Source: Ga0077527 sp049433545 (lineage in GTDB: Bacteria > Pseudomonadota > Gammaproteobacteria > Burkholderiales > SG8-41). From it: a DNA stretch of 6,346 nucleotides. Shown here in pieces: positions 1 to 5,812 of this stretch. Location: positions 1 to 6,346 of the forward strand of contig JBMTEY010000138.1 of NCBI GenBank assembly GCA_049433545.1. The letters are read 5' to 3'. Every line of letters begins with the position of its first letter. The stretch's first letter is position 1. The translations under genes were made by a program, and so were the position numbers. Below the pieces are notes generated by a model. The model saw only the letters and a program-made list of their open reading frames with translations. It did not search any database and was not told the DNA's origin.

Positions 1-467
1 CCCTGCTGCTGAGTTTCCTTGTGGTCGCCGACGTCATCGGACGGGTAGTGTTCAATTCGCCGGTCAAGGGCACGCCGGAAATCGTGTCGATGTCGATCGT
101 GATCATCTGCTTCCTCCAGGCCAGTTACGCCGTTCGCAGCGGCGGAATGCTCAAAGTAGATGTTCTGCAAATCGCGTTGCCGGCACGCGCCAGTGCTGCG
201 ATTGCCGCTGTCGGCTGCCTGCTCGGTGCGGCCTTCTTCCTGGTCGTTGTGTACGGCGGGATCGACCCGCTGCACCATGCATGGAGATCCAATGAATTCG
301 AAGGCGAAGGCGCACTGCGCGTGCCGACGTGGCCCGCACGCGCAGCGGTCATGCTCGGATCCGCGCTGGCGGCAGCCGAATACCTGCTGGAGACCGTCCA
401 GCAACTCCTCATCCTGACCGGCAAGGTACAGCCGGCACAGGCCACCGACTCCGTACCGGGACACTGA
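1..467 (+). CDS. dctQ: TRAP transporter small permease (DctQ family), 5' end missing
   Basis: The reading frame is open from the left edge (first whole codon at base 3) to TGA at 465-467, so the visible 154 residues are the greater part of a small permease; the true start lies outside the window. DctQ subunits are four-helix inner-membrane proteins that pair with DctM in TRAP transporters, which use an ion gradient to import solutes delivered by a periplasmic receptor. Visible features fit the family: the opening hydrophobic helix runs into VVADVIGR, then a PEIVSMS stretch, a second helix, an ASYAVRSGGMLKVDVL segment (small permeases commonly have an R-x-G-x-h-x-V-D pattern here), a third helix and a final helix near AAVMLGSALAAAEYLLE. 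The stop is only 6 bases before dctM, which supports a shared transcript and partnership. Family identification is firm; the substrate is unknown. Confidence 0.9.
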   Translation, partial: LLLSFLVVADVIGRVVFNSPVKGTPEIVSMSIVIICFLQASYAVRSGGMLKVDVLQIALPARASAAIAAVGCLLGAAFFLVVVYGGIDPLHHAWRSNEFEGEGALRVPTWPARAAVMLGSALAAAEYLLETVQQLLILTGKVQPAQATDSVPGH

Positions 468-473
468 CAGGCA

Positions 474-1811
474 ATGTTCGGCACCACTGAAATGCTGATC
501 CTTGTAGGCGTGCTGCTGGCACTGGTGTTCGCAGGCGTTCACATCGCAGTCGCACTGGGCGCTGCGGCAATGCTCGGCATCTACCTGATGACCGGGGACG
601 TGATGGTAGTGTCCGATTTCCTCGGCAGCACCGCCTATGAAGCGCTGCGCGACTACGTATTCGCAGTGATTCCGCTGTTCATGCTGATGGGGGAGTTCAT
701 TTCGAAATGCGGTGCGGCCCGCGACATGTTCGCGCTGATCAACCATCTCACCAAATGGATACCAGGCCGTCTCGGCGTGGCCACCGTGCTGTCGAATGCC
801 GTTTTTGCATTCGTCACCGGCGTCAGCATCGCGGCAGCAGCGGCTTTTTCCAAGATCGCCTACCCCGAAATGAAACGTCACGGCTACAGTCCGCGCTTCT
901 CGCTGGGCTGTATCGCCGGCAGTGCGTGTCTGGGCATGCTGATCCCGCCCAGCGTGCTGATGATCGTCTGGGCCGTGCTGACCGAGATATCGATCGGCGA
1001 CCTGTTCCTCGCCGGCGTGCTGCCGGGATTCCTGCTGGTTACATTTTTTGCGTTGTACATCATCGTCACTGCGCTGATCAGCCCGCAAACCGTGGGCGAC
1101 GCGGCGCGCGGCCAGCCCGATGCGGAACCCGTCGATGAAGACCGGGCTCTGGGCATCGCGATGTTCAGCACGCTACTGGTGATCGGACTGGTGGTCGGAA
1201 CGCTGTTCGGCATCTGGATGGGATTTTTTACACCCACTGAAGGCGCCGGCGTCGGCGCGGCAGCATCCCTGCTGCTGGCGATGGCAAAAGGAGTGCGTTA
1301 CGCCGAAATCCGCGAAGTGGTGCTGTCGGTGGGACGTACCACGGCACCCCTGCTCCTGCTGCTGTTCACCGCTCAGCTCTACTCCCGCGTGCTGACCATG
1401 ACCGGATTCACCCGCGCCGTGCAGGAAGTGCTGATGGGCACCGGTCTCGGCCCTTGGGGCATCCTGGCGCTGATGGTGCTGATCTGGTTCGTGCTCGGCT
1501 GCATCATCGACTCGATATCGATCATCCTGCTGACCGTGCCGATCTTCGCGCCGATCGCCGCGGCACTGGGTTTCGACCCGCTGGCCTTCGCCATCATGGG
1601 CATCATCGCCATCGAAACCGGTCTGTTGACCCCACCCTTCGGCCTGCTGGTGTTCACGGTCAAGGCTTCGCTTCCCGAGGAACCGGTCAGCGTGGGACAG
1701 ATATTCGCCGGCGCCATACCCTACTGGATCGGCCTGGTCGCCGTTGTGATTTGCCTGGCGGCTTACCCGGAAATCGCCACTGCGCTTCCAAAATTTTTCA
1801 AGAGTCTGTAA
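474..1811 (+). CDS. dctM: TRAP transporter large permease (DctM family)
   Basis: This 445-residue, very hydrophobic protein is the transport-catalysing inner-membrane subunit of a TRAP system, close to the usual DctM length. Family signatures are visible: GMLIPPS at residues 154-160, FFTPTEGAGVGA at 251-262, LGCIIDSISIILLTVPIF at about 341-358, and the second-repeat GLLTPPFGLLVF at 383-394. The two PP-containing loops sit in the two inverted halves of the elevator fold known for this family. A hydrophilic loop at about 204-226 (rich in Asp, Glu and Ala) separates the halves. The start ATG lies 6 bases after the dctQ stop with only a weak ACAGG ahead of it, so translation is probably coupled to dctQ. 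Together with dctQ and the downstream receptor gene it makes a complete three-part transporter set, although the receptor lacks an export signal. The sequence does not reveal what is carried; organic acids are the usual cargo. Confidence 0.95.
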   Translation: MFGTTEMLILVGVLLALVFAGVHIAVALGAAAMLGIYLMTGDVMVVSDFLGSTAYEALRDYVFAVIPLFMLMGEFISKCGAARDMFALINHLTKWIPGRLGVATVLSNAVFAFVTGVSIAAAAAFSKIAYPEMKRHGYSPRFSLGCIAGSACLGMLIPPSVLMIVWAVLTEISIGDLFLAGVLPGFLLVTFFALYIIVTALISPQTVGDAARGQPDAEPVDEDRALGIAMFSTLLVIGLVVGTLFGIWMGFFTPTEGAGVGAAASLLLAMAKGVRYAEIREVVLSVGRTTAPLLLLLFTAQLYSRVLTMTGFTRAVQEVLMGTGLGPWGILALMVLIWFVLGCIIDSISIILLTVPIFAPIAAALGFDPLAFAIMGIIAIETGLLTPPFGLLVFTVKASLPEEPVSVGQIFAGAIPYWIGLVAVVICLAAYPEIATALPKFFKSL

Positions 1812-1826
1812 CACGAGGAATCCACC

Positions 1827-2135
1827 ATGCCCGCCTACTGGCTCGCCCGCTGCAGGATCAACAATCCCGTGGAGTACAAGAAATACACCGATCGTGTGCC
1901 CGGCATCATCGCCAACTACGGCGGCAAGGTACTGGCACGCGGCGGAAATTATCAAATCATGGAAGGCACCGACCGTTTCCATCGTTTCGTGGTCATCGAG
2001 TTTCCGACGCTGGAACAGGCGGTAAAATGCCACCAGTCGCCGGAATACCAGGCTGCCGCCGCATTCCGGCGCGCGCCGGGCGTCGGCGAAGTCGAGCAGG
2101 TCATAGTCGAATCCGGCGACTCCACGCCGATCTAA
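1827..2135 (+). CDS. DUF1330 family protein
   Basis: This 102-residue soluble protein matches the DUF1330 family, small proteins with a ferredoxin-like (dimeric alpha/beta barrel) fold and no generally assigned function. Recognisable pieces are the N-terminal strand MPAYWLARCRI, an EYKKYTDRVP helix with Tyr20, YGGKVLARGG at residues 31-40, the EG pair at 46-47, VVIEFP at 55-60, and SPEYQ at 71-75 followed by RR at 81-82. There is no signal peptide, so it should act in the cytoplasm. A GAGGA Shine-Dalgarno site at 1815-1819 lies 7 bases before the ATG. The gene sits 15 bases after dctM and 17 bases before the VOC gene, so it belongs to the TRAP operon. Its placement suggests a role in handling the imported compound, as an enzyme or binding protein, but that is inference from context only. 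Confidence 0.88.
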   Translation: MPAYWLARCRINNPVEYKKYTDRVPGIIANYGGKVLARGGNYQIMEGTDRFHRFVVIEFPTLEQAVKCHQSPEYQAAAAFRRAPGVGEVEQVIVESGDSTPI

Positions 2136-2152
2136 ACCGCAAGAGGATTTGC

Positions 2153-2611
2153 ATGCCATTGAGCCATTTAGAACATTTTCTGATCCAGACCACCGACATC
2201 GAGGCGACGCGCGACTGGTACGTCGACGTGCTCGGATTCCGAGAAGGCCCGCACCCGGACTTCAAGTTTCCGGTGGTCTGGCTGTATCTGGGTGACAAGG
2301 ATGTGGTTCACCTGACGCAGGGCGGCAAGAACGTCAGCGAGAACCGCAAGGCCTACCTCGGCCAGCAATCCGATGCCACCCATGGCAGCGGTGTGGTCGA
2401 CCACGTGGCGTTCCGCTGTTCCGGCCTGCGCGACATGATGGAGCACCTGCAGCAGCGCAAGATCGAGTTCCGTCGCCGCATGGTCAGCGACCAGGGGCTG
2501 TTCCAGCTGTTCCTGCTCGATCCAAACGGCGTCAAGGTCGAACTGAATTTCTCCAACGCCGAAGCACAGGGCATCACGCCCGAGCTGATGGCCTCGGCGC
2601 TGCCGGCGTGA
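2153..2611 (+). CDS. VOC/glyoxalase-superfamily metalloprotein
   Basis: This 152-residue protein has the two beta-alpha-beta-beta-beta modules of the vicinal oxygen chelate superfamily (glyoxalase I, fosfomycin resistance proteins, extradiol dioxygenases). Module one begins LEHFLIQTTDIEATRDWYVDVLGF; module two begins VVDHVAFRCSGLRDMMEHL and ends LLDPNGVKVELNF. Candidate metal ligands fall at the four expected positions: His8, His53, His84 and Glu130, so it is probably catalytically competent. Glyoxalase I uses the same positions (with Glu at the second), but the reaction here cannot be told from sequence; isomerase, epimerase, lyase and dioxygenase activities all occur in the superfamily. The ATG at 2153 is chosen because AGAGGA at 2142-2147 lies 5 bases upstream and because the first VOC strand begins right after it. 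The frame stays open far upstream, but that part is an overlap with dctM and the DUF1330 gene. No signal peptide is present, so it is presumably cytoplasmic. Confidence 0.9.
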   Translation: MPLSHLEHFLIQTTDIEATRDWYVDVLGFREGPHPDFKFPVVWLYLGDKDVVHLTQGGKNVSENRKAYLGQQSDATHGSGVVDHVAFRCSGLRDMMEHLQQRKIEFRRRMVSDQGLFQLFLLDPNGVKVELNFSNAEAQGITPELMASALPA

Positions 2612-3552
2612 GCGCCCCGCAGTGGCGCATACGCCAGTATCACTACCTCTCCGAAAACAGCCACGTCCATCCGTTCCTCGTTGACCTGTGGAACGAAGTG
2701 CATGAAGCGACCGGCGGCCGCGTCGCAGCCACGGTGCACGCCAAGAACGCCGGCCTGCCGGGCTCACACCTCGCCATCGTCGACCTGCTGATCAAGGGTG
2801 AGATCGAGTGTTATGTGCTGATGGGCGGCATCCTCGGCGGACTGGTGCCCGCCCTTGAGATCCAGGGCCTGCCCTTCGCCTTCCGCGACCATGCCCAGGT
2901 ACATGCCGTGCTCGACGGCCCGCTGGGCAGCTACCTGCAGGGCGAACTGCACGCCAAGGGCATCCATGCCCTGCCCCACGGTTTGCTCGAGAACGGCTTC
3001 CGCCACATTTCGACCGTGGACAGGCCCGTGGCCCGCGCTGCCGACCTCGAAGGCCTGCGCATCCGCATTCCCGAGGGCAAGATGTTTGCCGACGCCTTCG
3101 CCAGCCTCGGCGCGGTGCCGGTGGAGGTCAACGTGCTGAAGCTCTACGACGCGCTGAAAAACCGCGAAATCGACGCCCAGGAAAATCCGCTTTCGATCAC
3201 CGAGGCGCTGAGACTGCACGAAGTCACGCGCCACGTCGCGCTCACCGCACACATGTGGTCGGGTTTCAACATGATGGTCAGCCTGCGCTACTGGAACCGC
3301 CTGCCCGAAGACGTGCAACAAACCATCGAACGGGTGACGCGCAAACATGTCGCACGGCAGCGCGCACATACCGATGCGCTCAACCGCGCACTGGAAAGCA
3401 AGATTCCGCAGTGGGGCATGGTCGCCACGCCGGTGGATCGCGAAGATTTCCGCAACCGCCTGCGCGAAACCGGGTTCTACACGCGCTGGCGTGAAATCAC
3501 CGGTGAACGGGCCTGGAAACTGCTTGAGGATGGCATTGGAAAAATATCTTAA
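2608..3552 (+). CDS. dctP: TRAP solute-binding protein (DctP family) lacking a signal peptide
   Basis: This 314-residue protein is a DctP-type receptor of TRAP transporters. Diagnostic parts are the N-terminal strand and helix through TGGRVAATV (36-43), the LEGLRIRIP segment at 147-155 whose second arginine (Arg153) matches the family's conserved carboxylate-binding arginine, LGAVPVEV at 167-174, and YDALKNREIDAQENP at 180-194, the near-invariant receptor motif. The start is GTG at 2608, overlapping the VOC stop by 4 bases (GTGA), with no clear Shine-Dalgarno site, so translation is probably coupled. Oddly, the protein begins MSAPQWRIRQYHY, directly at the first strand of the mature fold, with no hydrophobic export signal. 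Extending the frame upstream gives a hydrophilic Arg/His/Gly-rich reading inside the VOC gene, not a signal peptide. Either the receptor stays in the cytoplasm or it reaches the periplasm another way. A second, exported receptor could lie upstream of dctQ, outside the window. Confidence 0.9.
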   Translation: MSAPQWRIRQYHYLSENSHVHPFLVDLWNEVHEATGGRVAATVHAKNAGLPGSHLAIVDLLIKGEIECYVLMGGILGGLVPALEIQGLPFAFRDHAQVHAVLDGPLGSYLQGELHAKGIHALPHGLLENGFRHISTVDRPVARAADLEGLRIRIPEGKMFADAFASLGAVPVEVNVLKLYDALKNREIDAQENPLSITEALRLHEVTRHVALTAHMWSGFNMMVSLRYWNRLPEDVQQTIERVTRKHVARQRAHTDALNRALESKIPQWGMVATPVDREDFRNRLRETGFYTRWREITGERAWKLLEDGIGKIS

Positions 3553-3592
3553 CTTATTGATTATAAATATATTTTTGTGCGCGAACTCCAAC

Positions 3593-3619
3593 AAAAAACC
3601 CGGCATGGCCGGGTTTTTT
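3593..3619. terminator. Bidirectional intrinsic terminator between convergent operons
   Basis: A perfect 12-base inverted repeat, AAAAAACCCGGC at 3593-3604 and its complement at 3608-3619, is separated by a 3-base ATG loop. The GC core (CCCGGC/GCCGGG) flanked by six A and six T gives a hairpin followed by a U run in both directions. It lies 40 bases after the dctP stop and 20 bases after the stop of the last minus-strand gene, so it can end both transcripts. The 3541-3592 stretch just before it is strikingly AT-rich compared with the rest of the window. Confidence 0.9.
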
Positions 3620-3639
3620 GCTTGAATCGACGATATGCA

Positions 3640-3873
3640 TTACTTCTTCACAGCCATCACACCCTTGGTTCTTTTGTAGTGTTCCACCGCCCGGTCCTGC
3701 GACTTTGCCAGATCCTCACTGTCTTTCTTGGCAGCCGCCGCCTTTTTTTCCTTGGCTGCAGCAGCCTTGGCCGGATCGGCCGGCGGCGGCGCCGGCAACT
3801 TGGCCGAAGCCATGCCGAATACGCTGCACGCCAATACGGCCGGAATCAGTTTCAAAATTTTGTTTGCGTTCAT
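3640..3873 (-). CDS. Small Ala/Lys-rich exported protein at the end of the formate dehydrogenase operon
   Basis: This encodes 77 residues. An N-terminal signal peptide (MNANKILKLIPAVLACS, continuing to FGMASA) has a likely AxA-type cleavage after residue 24, leaving about 53 residues. The mature part opens with a proline-rich stretch (KLPAPPPADP), then a lysine/alanine-rich run with KEKK and AAAAKK that should be helical, and ends with DLAKSQDRAVEHYKRTKG. It has no cysteine outside the signal, no heme motif and no membrane helix, so it is probably a soluble, very basic periplasmic protein. An in-frame GTG lies 9 bases upstream at 3882, but the AGGAGG site at 3884-3889 is only 1 base from it and 10 bases from the ATG, so ATG at 3873 is preferred. 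That ATG overlaps the fdhC stop as ATGA. I do not recognise a named family. Its position suggests a part in assembly or function of the formate dehydrogenase. Confidence 0.8.
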   Translation of the reverse strand: MNANKILKLIPAVLACSVFGMASAKLPAPPPADPAKAAAAKEKKAAAAKKDSEDLAKSQDRAVEHYKRTKGVMAVKK

Positions 3874-4916
3874 GACTTCCACCCCTCCTTCATTGCTGAA
3901 GCAGCCGCCGGACTGGCAGCGCCGCCACCTTTACTGTTGGCAGTGACTTCCTGATACCAGATTTCATGGTGCTCCTTCGCCCAGGCCTCGTCCACATAAC
4001 CCGTGCGCATGGAATCGTAAGCGCCTTCCACGCCCAGCGTGCCCATGTAGATATGGCCCAGCGACAGAGCCATGAAGACGACTGCGGCGATGGCGTGGAT
4101 CACGTTAGCCTGCTGCATCAGTTCGCGACCCTGTTCGAAGTTCGGGAAATTGAGGACGAAGCCGGTCACGCTGACCACCACGCCCAGCAGCGTCACGCCG
4201 ATCCAGAACCATGATTTTTCACCGGCATTGAAGCGGCTGGACGGCACATGCTGTCCGGAGAACAATCCGCCGGCCTTCGCAAACCACTGGAAATCGTGGG
4301 CCTTGGGCAGGTTGTCCTTTACGAAGGTGACGAACATCAGGATGGTGCAGAACGCGAACACCGGTCCGACGAAGTTGTGGACATTCTTGGCGAGTACGGC
4401 CAGCCAGGCAAACAGCGTGTAGCCGATGACTGGCAGCAGGATGTGTTTGCCGAACAGGATGATGATGCCGGTCACCGCCAGCAGCACGAAGCTGATCGCA
4501 GCACCCCAGTGCACCATGCGGTCCCAGGGGCCGAAACGCAGCAGTTTCCGTCCGGTCGGCTGGCCGTGAAGCCCGATCGGCCCCTTCACCGAATAGAAAA
4601 TGCCGATCACCGCCATCATCAGCACGATCAGCCATCCGCCGTAAATCGTGATCGGTCCGTTGCGCAGCTGCCGCCAAGTCTCGCCGGCCGTCTGCACCAG
4701 CACTGAAGACTCGATGCCCCGTATCTGGGTCGTCTGGTTGGGATTGTCGCCGCCGCGAACGTCGCGCCATACCGGCGCGTTGTTGCCCGGTTGCACGGTC
4801 TGACGCTGAGCCTGCTCCTGCGCGCTGGAGGTGTCTGCCGCCGTGGCCATCCCGGCAAACAGGCACAACCAGGCTGCAAGCAGCGCCGCGAACCACCTCG
4901 TTACGCTAAGGCGCAT
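3870..4916 (-). CDS. fdhC: Formate dehydrogenase cytochrome b subunit (gamma) with N-terminal extension
   Basis: This 348-residue protein is the membrane diheme subunit that passes electrons from the iron-sulfur subunit to quinone, homologous to E. coli FdnI/FdoI (about 215 residues). By alignment from memory, the four heme ligands are conserved: His136 (DRMVHW), His180 (AKNVHNF), His274 (NVIHA) and His288 (LGHIYMGT). The RFNAGEK segment at 228-234 and KEHHEIWYQE at 314-323 also match FdnI. Core helices lie near 137-156, 178-198, 235-256 and 272-292. The protein is longer than FdnI because of an N-terminal addition: a signal peptide (1 to about 26), a periplasmic stretch with RGGDN and WRQLRNGP, and one more helix at about 92-109. 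It also ends in a Gly/Ala-rich tail (329-342). The start is supported by AGGAGGAGG just upstream. It follows the lipoprotein gene after 19 bases and overlaps the next gene by 4. Confidence 0.95.
   Translation of the reverse strand: MRLSVTRWFAALLAAWLCLFAGMATAADTSSAQEQAQRQTVQPGNNAPVWRDVRGGDNPNQTTQIRGIESSVLVQTAGETWRQLRNGPITIYGGWLIVLMMAVIGIFYSVKGPIGLHGQPTGRKLLRFGPWDRMVHWGAAISFVLLAVTGIIILFGKHILLPVIGYTLFAWLAVLAKNVHNFVGPVFAFCTILMFVTFVKDNLPKAHDFQWFAKAGGLFSGQHVPSSRFNAGEKSWFWIGVTLLGVVVSVTGFVLNFPNFEQGRELMQQANVIHAIAAVVFMALSLGHIYMGTLGVEGAYDSMRTGYVDEAWAKEHHEIWYQEVTANSKGGGAASPAAASAMKEGWKS
3884..3889 (-). promoter_or_regulatory. Shine-Dalgarno site that decides the start of the Ala/Lys-rich protein
   Basis: A perfect AGGAGG on the minus strand lies 10 bases before the ATG at 3873 and only 1 base before the in-frame GTG at 3882. 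Spacing therefore favours the ATG. The site lies inside the last codons of fdhC, so ribosomes finishing fdhC would pass over it and could restart at the overlapping ATGA. Confidence 0.75.
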
Positions 4917-4918
4917 CG

Positions 4919-4928
4919 CCTCCTCCTT
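4919..4928 (-). promoter_or_regulatory. Strong Shine-Dalgarno site of fdhC
   Basis: On the minus strand this reads AAGGAGGAGG, containing two overlapping AGGAGG copies; the upstream copy lies 5 bases before the fdhC ATG at 4916. It confirms that ATG as the start, and so confirms the signal peptide and N-terminal extension as part of the protein. It also suggests that fdhC is translated independently rather than coupled to the lipoprotein gene. Confidence 0.8.
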
Positions 4929-4935
4929 CTTTTAT

Positions 4936-5163
4936 CTAGTTCGAAACCGTACGGGAGTATTCGTTCTGGCCGTTGTTGCGGGCCTTGATGGTTTTCTCCC
5001 ATCCGGCACGGTCACCCTTGAACATGGCGTTGTCCCAGGGCTGCTTGTCGGGTTTGCCCTGGTACTGACCCTGTTTGTACACGGTCACCTGCGACTGCTC
5101 GCCGCAACCTGCAGCCAGAACGGCAAAACAGCCCGCCAGACCCGCAATCAGTGCGCGCCTCAT
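4936..5163 (-). CDS. Small predicted lipoprotein within the formate dehydrogenase operon
   Basis: This encodes 75 residues. The N-terminus MRRALIAGLAGCFAVLAAGC is a typical lipoprotein signal: two arginines, a hydrophobic core, and a lipobox-like LAAGC ending at Cys20, though Ala rather than Leu sits at the -3 position. The residue after the cysteine is Gly, not Asp, so by the E. coli sorting rule it would go to the outer membrane. The mature 56 residues are polar, with VTVYKQGQYQGKPDKQPW followed by FKGDRAGWEKTIKARNNGQNEY; there are no further cysteines and no cofactor motif. The ATG overlaps the fdhB stop as ATGA, with no clear Shine-Dalgarno site, so its translation probably depends on fdhB. 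I cannot assign a known function. Its position between the genes for the iron-sulfur and cytochrome b subunits suggests an accessory or anchoring role in the enzyme complex; that is inference. Confidence 0.83.
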   Translation of the reverse strand: MRRALIAGLAGCFAVLAAGCGEQSQVTVYKQGQYQGKPDKQPWDNAMFKGDRAGWEKTIKARNNGQNEYSRTVSN

Positions 5164-5783
5164 GACTTGGCCCCCGCCGGCGGCGTGCCGCCTTTTTCGG
5201 GTTTGCCGTAGGCCGTGCCCCAGCCCCAGACCTCGGAACCCTTGCCGCGCTTAAGTACGCGGTTGCGGTAAATGTCGGCAATGACGTCGGAGTCGCCGCC
5301 GAGCAGCGCCTTGGTCGAACACATCTCGGCGCAGGCCGGCAGCTTGCCTTCAGCCAGCCGGTTGCGGCCGTATTTCTTGAATTCGGCGTCGGAATGGTCC
5401 TGCTCCGGGCCGCCCGCACAGAACGTGCACTTGTCCATCTTGCCGCGCAGTCCGAACGCGCCATCCTGCGGGAACTGCGGCGCGCCGAAGGGACAGGCGT
5501 AAAAGCAGTAACCGCAGCCAATGCACAGGTCCTTGTCATGCAGAACCACGCCTTCGGAGGTCTTGTAGAAGCAGTCGACCGGGCATACCGCCATGCACGG
5601 CGCGTCCGAGCAGTGCATGCAGGCCACCGAGATCGACTTCTCGCCGGGCAGGCCGTCGTTGAGCGTCACCACCCGCCGGCGGTTCACGCCCCAGGGCACC
5701 TCGTGCTCGTTCTTGCACGCGGTCACGCAGCCGTTGCATTCGATGCAGCGCTCGGCATCACACAGGAATTTCATTCTGGCCAT
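5160..5783 (-). CDS. fdhB: Formate dehydrogenase iron-sulfur subunit (beta), four [4Fe-4S] clusters
   Basis: This 207-residue ferredoxin-type subunit relays electrons from the catalytic subunit to the cytochrome b subunit. Sixteen cysteines form four cluster groups: Cys13/16/19/23 (CIECNGCVTAC), Cys55/58/63/67 (CMHCSDAPCMAVC), Cys87/90/93/97 (CIGCGYCFYAC) and Cys119/122/151/155 (CTFC then CAEMC); partners may swap between groups, as is usual in this family. It has no signal peptide of its own, as expected for a subunit carried across the membrane with a Tat-exported catalytic partner. Unlike E. coli FdnH (about 294 residues) it has no C-terminal membrane helix; it ends in a Gly/Pro/Lys tail. 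A similar 'FDH3-type' or Wolinella-type beta subunit is the better comparison. The start is supported by AGGAG at 5790-5794, six bases before the ATG. The stop overlaps the lipoprotein start. Confidence 0.95.
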   Translation of the reverse strand: MARMKFLCDAERCIECNGCVTACKNEHEVPWGVNRRRVVTLNDGLPGEKSISVACMHCSDAPCMAVCPVDCFYKTSEGVVLHDKDLCIGCGYCFYACPFGAPQFPQDGAFGLRGKMDKCTFCAGGPEQDHSDAEFKKYGRNRLAEGKLPACAEMCSTKALLGGDSDVIADIYRNRVLKRGKGSEVWGWGTAYGKPEKGGTPPAGAKS

Positions 5784-5812
5784 ATTGATCTCCTAGAGAG
5801 CTCTGGTCGTTG

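Noticed and set aside
1454..2152. In-frame upstream extension of the VOC gene that would make a 385-residue fusion
   Set aside because: The extra residues are an out-of-frame reading of dctM and the DUF1330 gene, are Arg/His-rich without a domain, and the VOC fold has its own ribosome site and ATG at 2153.
1173..2159. Long open frame on the minus strand opposite dctM and the DUF1330 gene
   Set aside because: Its translation is rich in His, Gln, Arg and Gly with no domain, and it lies opposite two well-recognised genes; open antisense frames are common in GC-rich coding DNA.
3545..3590. TATAAT-like hexamer on the minus strand in the AT-rich patch, a possible promoter
   Set aside because: The nearest -35-like TTGGAG is about 20 bases away, too far, and transcription from it would only run antisense into dctP; an AT-rich patch gives such hexamers by chance.
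2764..3606. Long open frame on the minus strand opposite dctP, extending into the terminator
   Set aside because: No recognisable domain, it runs through the AT-rich patch and the hairpin, and the DctP motifs on the plus strand are decisive.
4219..4896. Second long frame on the minus strand within fdhC
   Set aside because: It is a frame-shifted reading of fdhC with no domain; the conserved heme-ligand histidines are all in the fdhC frame.
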